NCBI GenBank assembly: GCA_030635465.1
Contig: DAOVYU010000005.1
Span: forward strand, 1 to 12,446
Origin: Bacteroidales bacterium
GTDB lineage: Bacteria; Bacteroidota; Bacteroidia; Bacteroidales; JAADJA01
Length of the DNA stretch: 12,446 nt
Direction of reading: 5' to 3'
Shown: one piece after another, positions 1-5,589 of the stretch
How the letters are laid out: every line of letters starts with the position of its first letter
Position numbering within the stretch: the stretch's first letter is position 1
Notes under the pieces: model-generated
Database searches by the model: none
What the model saw: only the letters and a program-made list of their open reading frames with translations
What the model was told of the DNA's origin: nothing
Translations under genes and position numbers: made by a program

Positions 1-609
1 AACAGGCTCTATGGGCTTATTTGCTTTGTCAGTTTTTACAGCTGCAATTTTCTCAATTACATCAAGTCCGTCAATTACTTCGCCAAATACTGTATAGCCC
101 CCATCCAGATGCGGAGTTCCGCCTACAGTAGTATAGGTTTCAATTTGTTCATTGGTATAAGTAATACCAGTTCGGCGTGAATAACTATCAAGCGTTTCAA
201 AAGTTGTTACCTGTCCCTGAACAATATAAAATTGAGAACCGGAGGAGGCTTTTTGAGGATTTACCTGATCGCCTTGTCTGGCAGCAGCCAATGCACCATA
301 TTTATGGTATTTTCCATCAACAAATTCAGCTGGTACAGTATAGCCAGGATCTAAACGACCGTCAGCATTTTGACCACCCTGAATCATAAAATTTCTTATT
401 ATTCTGTGAAATGGAGAATTTTCAAACCATCCCTCATTCACCAGTTTTACAAAATTATCTCTGTGCTGTGGAGTTTCGTTGTATAAAATAGCTGTCATGT
501 CACCAAAGTCAGTATGAATTAAAATTTTAACCTGCTTTGCATCTTGTGAAAAAAGAGAGGCTGTTAAAAAAACATTAACCAATAATGTCAATAAGAATGC
601 TTTCTTCAT
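1..609 (-). CDS. Secreted cyclophilin-type peptidyl-prolyl cis-trans isomerase (3' end outside window)
   Basis: Catalyses cis-trans isomerisation of peptide bonds before proline, probably on proteins folding in the periplasm. The 203 visible codons begin with a hydrophobic signal peptide (about residues 1-21, ending LFSQ) with no lipobox cysteine. The cyclophilin core follows: FHRIIRNFMIQGG at 67-79 contains the catalytic arginine (R69), SSGSQFYI at 122-129 has the active-site phenylalanine (F127), and PHLDGGYTVFGEV at 166-178 closes the pocket. The position of the human cyclophilin A tryptophan (W121) is histidine (H167), common in bacterial cyclophilins and linked in the family to weak cyclosporin binding. 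The reading frame is open to base 1, so the C-terminus is missing. The start is the ATG just before the signal peptide. It follows tdk on the same strand after a 98-base gap. The family assignment is secure; the substrate is unknown. Confidence 0.95.
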   Translation of the reverse strand, partial: MKKAFLLTLLVNVFLTASLFSQDAKQVKILIHTDFGDMTAILYNETPQHRDNFVKLVNEGWFENSPFHRIIRNFMIQGGQNADGRLDPGYTVPAEFVDGKYHKYGALAAARQGDQVNPQKASSGSQFYIVQGQVTTFETLDSYSRRTGITYTNEQIETYTTVGGTPHLDGGYTVFGEVIDGLDVIEKIAAVKTDKANKPIEPV

Positions 610-651
610 ATTATCTGTTTTTTTTATAATTAATTTATTATTAGAGGGCGG

Positions 652-659
652 CAAAAATA
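652..659 (-). promoter_or_regulatory. Possible -7 promoter element of the isomerase gene
   Basis: On the minus strand the bases read TATTTTTG, an exact match to the Bacteroidota -7 consensus TAnnTTTG, 42 bases before the isomerase ATG. No TTTG -33 element is visible at the usual distance, so this is only half a promoter. The gene might instead be read through from tdk. Confidence 0.25.
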
Positions 660-707
660 CTAAATAAAACTTTATAATATTTGTGTGGTGTTTTGGGGTG
701 AACTTGT

Positions 708-1289
708 CTATTTGTGGTTTCTTTTGATAAGAAAACACTTTCTACATAAAGGAACATATCTGTCTGTTTCTCCCAATAAAACAAGGTTGTCATCCTCAAT
801 TAAACGATGAGAATATTGTGCAAGATTGCCACATTCAATACAAATTGCATGAACTTTTGTTACATATTCAGCAGTTGACATTATTGATGGAATGGGACCA
901 AAAGGCTGACCCTTAAAATCCATATCCAAACCTGCAACAATTACCCTTATGCCATCATTAGCCAGAATATTACAAACAGCAGCAAGTTCGTTGTCAAAAA
1001 ATTGTGCTTCATCTATGCCCACAACATCTACATCAAAAGCTAATAAAATAATTTGAGAAGCAGCTTGAACAGGAGTTGATTTGATAGCTGTTTCGTTATG
1101 CGATACCACATTCTCCTCGTCATAACGTGTATCAACAGCTGGTTTAAATATCTCAACACGTTGACGGGCAATTTTAGCCCTGTTTAATCTTCGGATCAAT
1201 TCTTCTGTTTTACCTGAAAACATGGATCCGCAAATTACTTCGATCCAGCCTCCACCCCTAGGTTGTTTTGTGGTATTCTCCAAAAACAT
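708..1289 (-). CDS. tdk: Thymidine kinase, type II (tetrameric, zinc-binding)
   Basis: Phosphorylates thymidine to dTMP with ATP in the pyrimidine salvage pathway, in the cytoplasm. All the landmarks of the type II family are visible. There is a Walker A loop GSMFSGKT at residues 21-28 and a DEAQFF motif at 93-98, in which E94 is the expected catalytic base. AGLDMDF lies at 119-125. Two cysteine pairs, C150/C153 and C182/C185, match the structural zinc site. At 193 residues it has the normal length. A short N-terminal extension (about 13 residues) precedes the first strand; the ATG at 1289 is the most upstream in-frame start and no better one is evident. The gene is divergent from the acidic protein gene at 1375, sharing an 85-base intergenic region. 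Nothing looks damaged. Confidence 0.97.
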   Translation of the reverse strand: MFLENTTKQPRGGGWIEVICGSMFSGKTEELIRRLNRAKIARQRVEIFKPAVDTRYDEENVVSHNETAIKSTPVQAASQIILLAFDVDVVGIDEAQFFDNELAAVCNILANDGIRVIVAGLDMDFKGQPFGPIPSIMSTAEYVTKVHAICIECGNLAQYSHRLIEDDNLVLLGETDRYVPLCRKCFLIKRNHK

Positions 1290-1321
1290 GAATGCCGCTT
1301 GTTTTAATTTTTATAATTTTA

Positions 1322-1354
1322 CAAAGTTACGCAATTGCTTAATTGATTTTGAAA
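1322..1354 (-). promoter_or_regulatory. Predicted tdk promoter
   Basis: On the minus strand, TTTC (1351-1354), a 21-base spacer, then TAACTTTG (1322-1329). This matches the Bacteroidota sigma-ABfr consensus (TTTG, 19-21 bases, TAnnTTTG) with one mismatch in the -33 element. Predicted transcription starts about 25-28 bases before the tdk ATG. It is a motif match only. Confidence 0.4.
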
Positions 1355-1374
1355 TTCGAATTAAACTTTAAATA

Positions 1375-2097
1375 ATGAACAACGGGCTTGCTAATCATTC
1401 GATCCAGAAACTATTGAAGGAGTTACAGTATTTAGTGAATGAGCTGAAAAATAATTCAGTCGGGATCTCTCAACTGGAGTTGGATTTAATGAAAGAAAAA
1501 ATACGAGCGATTTATGACATTTTATGTGATGTTAAAATTAAAAATGCTCCAATTCCAAATAAAGAGGATGAGACAATAGCTCAACCCATACTTGACATGG
1601 AACCTCTCCGGGAGAAGAAAGAAACACCAGAAGCTACACCTGGGTCTGCTATGGATATTGAGGCGGAAGCTGAAATAGCAGATAAGAATACAGCAACAAG
1701 TCATAATATTGAAAAGGATCAACCACTCCCATCGTCCGAACCAACCTTGAGCTTGTTTGAGGAGCAAGTGACAAATACAGATGATAATGAGACAAAATCA
1801 GTTGTTGAAAAAATTGCTGAAGAGAGGCCTGTTGAGTCCATTGGTGAGGTTATCCAAAGTAAAAGAATTGTCAATCTAAAACTGGCAATTGGTATCAATG
1901 AAAAGTTTTTCTTTTTAAATGAGTTGTTTGAAGGAAAAATGAATGAATACAATGATGCTATAGAAGAGCTGGATCAAAAAGATACCTTTAAGGATGCTAT
2001 AGTACACATCGAACTGTTGAAGGAAAATAAAAATTGGGATGAAGATTCGGAAGCATATGTTCAGCTCAAAGGATTTCTGGAAAGAAAATTTAATTAA
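1375..2097 (+). CDS. Conserved Bacteroidota protein of unknown function, acidic with helical ends
   Basis: I do not recognise a named function. The 240-residue protein has three parts. An N-terminal helical segment (about 8-58) has regularly spaced leucines and charged residues and may form a coiled coil. A long low-complexity linker (about 60-160) is rich in Glu, Asp, Pro and Thr and probably disordered. The compact C-terminal part (about 165-240) begins NLKLAIGINEKFFFLNELF and contains KNWDEDSEAY and FLERKF. That C-terminal pattern recurs, from memory, in many uncharacterised Bacteroidota proteins, so it is probably the functional domain. There is no signal peptide or membrane span, so it should be cytoplasmic. 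The gene lies 5 bases before the M28 peptidase gene and is probably co-transcribed with it, although the two proteins would act in different compartments. Confidence 0.8.
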   Translation: MNNGLANHSIQKLLKELQYLVNELKNNSVGISQLELDLMKEKIRAIYDILCDVKIKNAPIPNKEDETIAQPILDMEPLREKKETPEATPGSAMDIEAEAEIADKNTATSHNIEKDQPLPSSEPTLSLFEEQVTNTDDNETKSVVEKIAEERPVESIGEVIQSKRIVNLKLAIGINEKFFFLNELFEGKMNEYNDAIEELDQKDTFKDAIVHIELLKENKNWDEDSEAYVQLKGFLERKFN

Positions 2098-2102
2098 ACG
2101 AA

Positions 2103-3350
2103 GTGAAAAAGGTTCTGTTATTTTTTGTTTTGATACTATTTACGGTTCTTTTATCAGCCCAGGATAAGGATTTCGCCCGAGAAATAATTGATACCTTAAC
2201 TTCTCCTGCAATGCATGGAAGGGGGTATGTGAAAAATGGAGATCAAATTGCAGCAAATTTTATTGGTTCACAATTTGAAAAATTTGAATTGAAAACTTTT
2301 GGCAATAACTATTTCCAGCCATTTAGTATTTCAATAAATACATTTCCTGACACATTAGAAGTGTATGTCGATAATCATTCACTGGTTCCCGGTAAAGATT
2401 TTGTGATTTCCTCCTCCTCACCTGCAACATCGGGAACATATAACTTGGTCTGGGCATTGGCAGATGATGGTAAAATGCAGATGGAAAGGATTCTCCTAAA
2501 TGAAAAAACCTCTAACGATGTATTCATTACCGGGATTAATTTAAAAGCATTTAAAGAGGTTGACTCTTTGCCACTAAGTGGATTGATAAACTTAGTTGAT
2601 AACAAAATATGGTGGCATGTATCAGATGGTTATAGGGTGAAAAACTATTTTCATTTGCAAATTGAAAGGGACAAGATGCCAAAAGGTGCAAAAACAATTA
2701 CTGTACATGCCCAAAGTAAGTTTATAGAAAATTACCAGACTCAAAATGTAATTGGATGGATAAAAGGTAAAATCTGGCCTGACAGTTTTTATGTTTTTAC
2801 CGCACATTATGACCATCTTGGGCAGATGGGGCCTGATGTATATTTCCCAGGGGCGAATGATAATGCCAGTGGAACTGCTATGATAATTGATATGGCTCGT
2901 TTTTATTCGGATCCGGATAATCAACCTGATTATTCCATTGCTTTTATGGCATTCAGTGCCGAGGAAGCAGGTTTGAAAGGATCATCATACTATGCTAACA
3001 ACCCACTTTTTCCTCTTGATAAAATTAAATTTCTGATCAACCTTGACATGGTTGGCTCGGGTAGTGAAGGTATTAAGGTTGTCAATGGAACAATATTTAA
3101 AAATGAATTTGATAAGCTGGTTCAATTAAATAATGACCATCAATTTATTAATTCAGTTAATAAGCGGGGAGAGGCCGCCAATAGTGACCATTATCCTTTT
3201 TATGCAAAAGGGGTTCCTTCTTTTTTTATTTATACTTTAGGTGATGAATGCAAAGAATACCATAATATATATGATATCTCAGAAAATGTTCCATTAACGG
3301 AATATGAAGATTTATTTAAATTGTTAACCAGTTTCATAAATGCTTACTAA
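2103..3350 (+). CDS. Secreted M28-family zinc aminopeptidase-like protein
   Basis: Predicted exported metallopeptidase that removes N-terminal residues from peptides using two zinc ions. It is 415 residues long and starts with GTG; the signal peptide (about 1-19, ending LLSAQ) begins at once, which supports this start. The catalytic domain is C-terminal (about 212-415). By comparison with family structures the metal ligands should be H235 (in AHYDHLG), D253 (GANDNASG), E288 next to catalytic E287 (SAEEAGLKGS), D315 (NLDMVG) and H387 (EYHNIYD). SDHYPF at 361-366 is also characteristic. Residues of about 80-205 form an insertion between the N-terminal helices and the catalytic core, at the place where relatives often have a PA-like domain. 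All ligands are present, so the enzyme should be active. Its specificity cannot be read from the sequence. Confidence 0.92.
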   Translation: MKKVLLFFVLILFTVLLSAQDKDFAREIIDTLTSPAMHGRGYVKNGDQIAANFIGSQFEKFELKTFGNNYFQPFSISINTFPDTLEVYVDNHSLVPGKDFVISSSSPATSGTYNLVWALADDGKMQMERILLNEKTSNDVFITGINLKAFKEVDSLPLSGLINLVDNKIWWHVSDGYRVKNYFHLQIERDKMPKGAKTITVHAQSKFIENYQTQNVIGWIKGKIWPDSFYVFTAHYDHLGQMGPDVYFPGANDNASGTAMIIDMARFYSDPDNQPDYSIAFMAFSAEEAGLKGSSYYANNPLFPLDKIKFLINLDMVGSGSEGIKVVNGTIFKNEFDKLVQLNNDHQFINSVNKRGEAANSDHYPFYAKGVPSFFIYTLGDECKEYHNIYDISENVPLTEYEDLFKLLTSFINAY

Positions 3351-3431
3351 GCAAAATGAAAAGACCGTTAATATTTTGGAATGCTTATAGGTGATCGTAC
3401 TAAGTTGAATTAATTCCATAACATCGTCATT

Positions 3432-4103
3432 ATGTCAAAACTTTATATAGTCCCTACACCCATTGGCAACCTGGAGGATATAACCTTAAGGGCGATTCGA
3501 ATATTAAAAGAGGCTGATTTGATTTTGGCTGAAGATACCAGGCAAACTACTAAATTGTTAAATCATTATGAAGTTAAAACCAGGATGAGATCCCATCATC
3601 AATTTAATGAACATAAAACAATCAATGGAATTGTTAACCAGTTGATGTCTGGTGAGCAAATAGCCCTGGTAAGTGACGCCGGAACACCTGGGATATCTGA
3701 TCCCGGATTTCTATTAATACGTGCTTGCGTTCAAAATAAAATCGAAATAGAATGTTTGCCCGGTGCTACTGCATTTATTCCTGCTCTTGTTAATTCGGGC
3801 CTACCAACCGACCATTTTATATTTGAAGGTTTTTTGCCTCCAAAAAAAGGACGGAAAACAAGATTGGAAAAACTGGCTCAAGAGCCTTATACTATAATTT
3901 TATATGAATCTCCTTTCAGGTTGTTAAAAACATTAAAGCAGCTGAATGAATACTTTGGTGATGAGCGGCAGGTTGCTGTTTCTCGTGAACTGACAAAAAT
4001 TCATGAAGAAACAAAAAGAGGAGCAATTTCTGATGTGATTAATTATTATGAAAATCAAACAATAAAAGGGGAGATTGTAATAATTATCAGTGGGAAAAAA
4101 TAA
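3432..4103 (+). CDS. rsmI: 16S rRNA (cytidine-1402-2'-O)-methyltransferase RsmI
   Basis: Methylates the ribose of C1402 in 16S rRNA using S-adenosylmethionine, fine-tuning the ribosomal P site. The 223 residues carry the family signatures in order. YIVPTPIGNLEDITLRA lies at about 5-21 and AEDTR at 33-37. ALVSDAGTPGISDPG (78-92) is the glycine-rich cofactor region. LPGATAFIPAL (109-119) and ILYESPFRL (156-164) follow. It ends soon after the tetrapyrrole-methylase-like fold and lacks the C-terminal helical extension of the roughly 286-residue E. coli protein, which is usual for Bacteroidota. The 81 bases upstream contain no convincing promoter. The stop codon is followed after 3 bases by a hairpin (see 4107-4126). 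Confidence 0.96.
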   Translation: MSKLYIVPTPIGNLEDITLRAIRILKEADLILAEDTRQTTKLLNHYEVKTRMRSHHQFNEHKTINGIVNQLMSGEQIALVSDAGTPGISDPGFLLIRACVQNKIEIECLPGATAFIPALVNSGLPTDHFIFEGFLPPKKGRKTRLEKLAQEPYTIILYESPFRLLKTLKQLNEYFGDERQVAVSRELTKIHEETKRGAISDVINYYENQTIKGEIVIIISGKK

Positions 4104-4106
4104 TTC

Positions 4107-4126
4107 TTTGTTCGATTGCGAACAAA
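4107..4126. repeat. Perfect inverted repeat TTTGTTCG-N4-CGAACAAA
   Basis: Two 8-base arms, perfectly complementary, flank ATTG, starting 3 bases after the rsmI stop codon. There is no T-tract behind it, so it is not a classical intrinsic terminator, though it could protect the rsmI mRNA 3' end. Its centre is about 120 bases upstream of the predicted sigma-54 transcription start, which is the usual place for an enhancer-binding-protein site. A related imperfect palindrome (TGTCCCGAACA) follows at 4135-4145. Confidence 0.6.
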
Positions 4127-4134
4127 TCTGTCAT

Positions 4135-4145
4135 TGTCCCGAACA
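4135..4145. promoter_or_regulatory. Second, imperfect palindrome TGTCCCGAACA
   Basis: Four of the five base pairs around the central C are complementary, and the right half (CGAACA) repeats the right arm of the palindrome at 4107-4126. The centres are about 23-24 bases apart. Paired sites of this sort upstream of a sigma-54 promoter are typical of activator binding, but the match is short and may be chance. Confidence 0.3.
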
Positions 4146-4211
4146 CCTTTTAATTTCTCAAGATCAACCCCGCCCAATCTAAGTTGCTATTAATCAGGAA
4201 CGTGTTGATTT

Positions 4212-4227
4212 TGGCATGTGGTTGGCA
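4212..4227 (+). promoter_or_regulatory. Predicted sigma-54 (RpoN) -24/-12 promoter
   Basis: The bases TGGCATG, four spacer bases, then TGGCA fit the sigma-54 consensus TGGCACG-N4-TTGCA with two differences, and the base before (T4211) also fits. The invariant GG (4213-4214) and GC (4225-4226) are exactly 12 bases apart, as required. Transcription should start near 4238. No gene other than a 15-codon ORF lies between this site and the terminator at 4343. Sigma-54 promoters need an ATP-dependent enhancer-binding protein, whose gene is not in this window. Confidence 0.6.
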
Positions 4228-4255
4228 CACAATATAGTCAATTACAATTTAAACC

Positions 4256-4303
4256 ATGAGAACTTTTTTAAGTCAAATGAAAACGAACATTCTTACCTTT
4301 TAA
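4256..4303 (+). CDS. Possible 15-residue micropeptide MRTFLSQMKTNILTF
   Basis: ATG lies about 18 bases after the predicted transcription start and TAA follows 15 codons later, well ahead of the terminator. The peptide has two cationic residues and no acidic residue. Support comes only from the position between promoter and terminator; an ORF this short can arise by chance. No Shine-Dalgarno sequence is visible, which is normal in Bacteroidota and therefore not informative. Confidence 0.25.
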   Translation: MRTFLSQMKTNILTF

Positions 4304-4342
4304 CTACCATAAAGGTTTATGTTGGATTTGGCAACGTGCTTC

Positions 4343-4373
4343 AGGGTCCCGCAAACGGCGGGACCCTTTTTTT
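4343..4373 (+). terminator. Strong intrinsic (Rho-independent) terminator
   Basis: Stem GGGTCCCGC (4344-4352) pairs perfectly with GCGGGACCC (4358-4366) around the loop AAACG, extended by an A-T pair (4343/4367), and is followed by seven Ts (4367-4373). The GC-rich stem stands out in an AT-rich region. It ends the predicted sigma-54 transcript and insulates umuD from upstream reading. Confidence 0.93.
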
Positions 4374-4385
4374 ATTAATTTAGGT

Positions 4386-4393
4386 TATATTCG
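4386..4393 (+). promoter_or_regulatory. Possible -7 element of the umuD promoter
   Basis: TATATTCG differs from the Bacteroidota TAnnTTTG element at one base and lies 20 bases before the umuD ATG. A -33 element would fall on the end of the terminator stem and T-tract, where only T-rich sequence is found. No recognisable LexA box is seen in the 40 bases between terminator and gene. Confidence 0.3.
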
Positions 4394-4413
4394 CAAATGA
4401 AATTTTTCTATTC

Positions 4414-4872
4414 ATGAATCAAAAGAAGAATAAAGGATCTAAAGAGTCGTTCAATTTTGATTTGTTTTTACCTGAGTTTTTATCTCAGCAGGAATTGAAA
4501 TTATTTTCATCACAAATACCTGCAGGCTTTCCTTCTCCTGCTGAGGATTTTCTTGAAAAAAGACTCGACCTAAATGAATATTTAATAAAAAACAAATCTG
4601 CAACTTTTCTCATTAAGGTATATGGAGACTCTATGATGAATGCAGGAATCTTTGATGGAGATATGCTGGTTATCGATAGGTCTGTTCAGCCTTCCAGTGG
4701 TAAAATTATTTTGGGAGTGTTAAATGGTGAGTTCACGGTTAAAAGAATGGAAAAAAGAAGAAACAAGCTGTTTTTAGTCCCTGAAAACAAAAAATTCGAT
4801 TCAATCGAGATTACTAATGAGATGGATTTTAAAATATGGGGCGTCGTGACTTTTGCCATTCATAAGACATAA
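4414..4872 (+). CDS. umuD: UmuD-like self-cleaving S24 peptidase, subunit of a translesion polymerase
   Basis: UmuD is cut by RecA-assisted self-cleavage to UmuD', which joins UmuC to form DNA polymerase V for error-prone repair. The 152-residue protein closely follows E. coli UmuD from the cleavage site on. The scissile bond is A37-G38 in PAGFPSPAEDFLEKRLDLNEYL. The nucleophile S73 lies in YGDSMMNAGIFDGD and the general base K110 in GEFTVKRM. The part before the cleavage site is 37 residues, longer than the 24 of E. coli, and rich in lysine at its start; no DNA-binding helix-turn-helix is present, so it is not LexA. The ATG at 4414 is the only in-frame start ahead of the cleavage site. No umuC follows: the next gene is on the opposite strand after 171 bases. 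It must act with a polymerase encoded elsewhere, or be a leftover. Confidence 0.92.
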   Translation: MNQKKNKGSKESFNFDLFLPEFLSQQELKLFSSQIPAGFPSPAEDFLEKRLDLNEYLIKNKSATFLIKVYGDSMMNAGIFDGDMLVIDRSVQPSSGKIILGVLNGEFTVKRMEKRRNKLFLVPENKKFDSIEITNEMDFKIWGVVTFAIHKT

Positions 4873-4934
4873 AAAAGGATGGCCTGTTAATAACAAACCA
4901 CCCATGAGAAAATTTACCCTATTAAAGTTCTTCA

Positions 4935-4972
4935 AATCAACTTTATGTAATCAGAACCCATATGTTGATTAC
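4935..4972. repeat. Overlapping inverted repeats in the convergent intergenic gap
   Basis: AATCAAC (4935-4941) can pair with GTTGATT (4964-4970), and GTAATCA (4947-4953) can pair with TGATTAC (4966-4972). The two hairpins share their right arm and exclude each other. They lie between umuD and the convergent lipoprotein gene. No T-tract follows directly on either strand, so termination is uncertain. Confidence 0.35.
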
Positions 4973-5043
4973 TTAAACATGAATATGGTCTAATTGTTTA
5001 ATAAAAAAAGAATTATTTGAAATTATTTATGAAAAGATTCCAA

Positions 5044-5490
5044 TTAAGGAGTATTATACACATGTAATTGTATGCCATTGTATTCGGTAAGATATTGTTT
5101 AAGTGCTAGTGTGGTAGGGCCACCAACAGGCATACCATCTAGAATATTATATGTCGACATACAGCAAGAATCAACAAGCAATATACCTGATGCATCAACC
5201 TGGATTTTTGCACACTCTTCTGCCGGATCATAGGGACATGTCATTTCATAAGCATTAAAAGTAAACTGATCAATCCGGTATATTAGCACCCCCCTGTAGC
5301 CTTCATAATCATATATTTTCCAACCATTGGGTGGGATAAAATCAATTCCATCGGGTTGCAAATATAAATTTACATATACATTGGGTATATCTTCATAGTT
5401 GTTATTTTTATCCTTATTGCATGACCACAATCCAACGATAGTAGAAATAGCGAAAACAAGATAAACAACTCTATTTTTTACTGTATACAT
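5044..5490 (-). CDS. Lipoprotein with a Rieske-like fold lacking the cluster ligands
   Basis: A 148-residue exported lipoprotein of unknown function. The signal peptide ends in a lipobox GLWSC with lipidated cysteine C24, followed by an Asn/Lys/Asp tether. The rest resembles the cluster-binding part of Rieske proteins. YEMTCPYDP (81-89) sits where the first C-x-H motif would be, with Y87 in place of histidine. DSCCMSTYNILDGMPVGGP (107-125), then LKQY, mimics the second motif C-P-x-H-G-S-x-F and the following Gly-Pro turn, but without the histidine. C85, C93, C109 and C110 remain and could form disulfides. The assignment rests on pattern resemblance and my memory of similar Bacteroidota lipoproteins, so the fold is an inference while the lipoprotein call is firm. 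It is convergent with umuD and divergent from the small lipoprotein at 5590. Confidence 0.8.
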   Translation of the reverse strand: MYTVKNRVVYLVFAISTIVGLWSCNKDKNNNYEDIPNVYVNLYLQPDGIDFIPPNGWKIYDYEGYRGVLIYRIDQFTFNAYEMTCPYDPAEECAKIQVDASGILLVDSCCMSTYNILDGMPVGGPTTLALKQYLTEYNGIQLHVYNTP

Positions 5491-5506
5491 ATATTAATTT
5501 ATGCAA

Positions 5507-5514
5507 CAAAACTA
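5507..5514 (-). promoter_or_regulatory. Possible -7 element of the Rieske-like lipoprotein gene
   Basis: The minus strand reads TAGTTTTG, an exact match to TAnnTTTG, 16 bases before the ATG. No TTTG is present about 20 bases further upstream, so the promoter is only partly supported. Confidence 0.3.
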
Positions 5515-5589
5515 ATTATTAATTAATTTCGGCGGAGGAATAACGTTATAATTATAAATTTATTGAACAAAAGAAATTATTTTTTCCGC

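Larger units (their letters stand above)
4238..4373 (+). ncRNA. Predicted short transcript (about 136 nt) between a sigma-54 promoter and an intrinsic terminator
   Basis: The boundaries are inferred: the 5' end is 12 bases after the -12 element, the 3' end is the T-tract of the terminator. Inside are a 15-codon ORF (4256-4303) and a possible hairpin, ACCTTT (4295-4300) with AAAGGT (4311-4316), overlapping the ORF's last codons and its stop. The transcript could be a regulatory small RNA, a micropeptide mRNA or both. It could also act as an attenuated leader for umuD, which starts 40 bases after the terminator. I do not recognise it as a known RNA family. Confidence 0.45.

Noticed and set aside
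177..389. 70-codon plus-strand open frame inside the isomerase gene
   Set aside because: Antisense to a clear cyclophilin; its translation shows no family pattern.
3375..3408. Promoter for rsmI (TTTG, 22 bases, TAAGTTGA)
   Set aside because: The -7 part mismatches at two of the conserved bases and the spacer is long; not good enough to annotate.
4107..4126. SOS (LexA) box of the GTTCG/CGAAC kind controlling umuD
   Set aside because: The known Gram-positive box is CGAAC-N4-GTTCG; here the halves are in the opposite order, and the site is about 290 bases before umuD with a strong terminator in between.
4904..4993. 29-codon ORF (MRKFTLLKFF...) downstream of umuD
   Set aside because: Short, no recognisable promoter, no resemblance to umuC or any family I know; consistent with chance in AT-rich DNA.
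5563..5589. TTG start extending the small lipoprotein by nine residues
   Set aside because: The ATG at 5590 begins directly at a normal lipoprotein signal sequence; the extension would put NKRNYFFR in front of it without reason.
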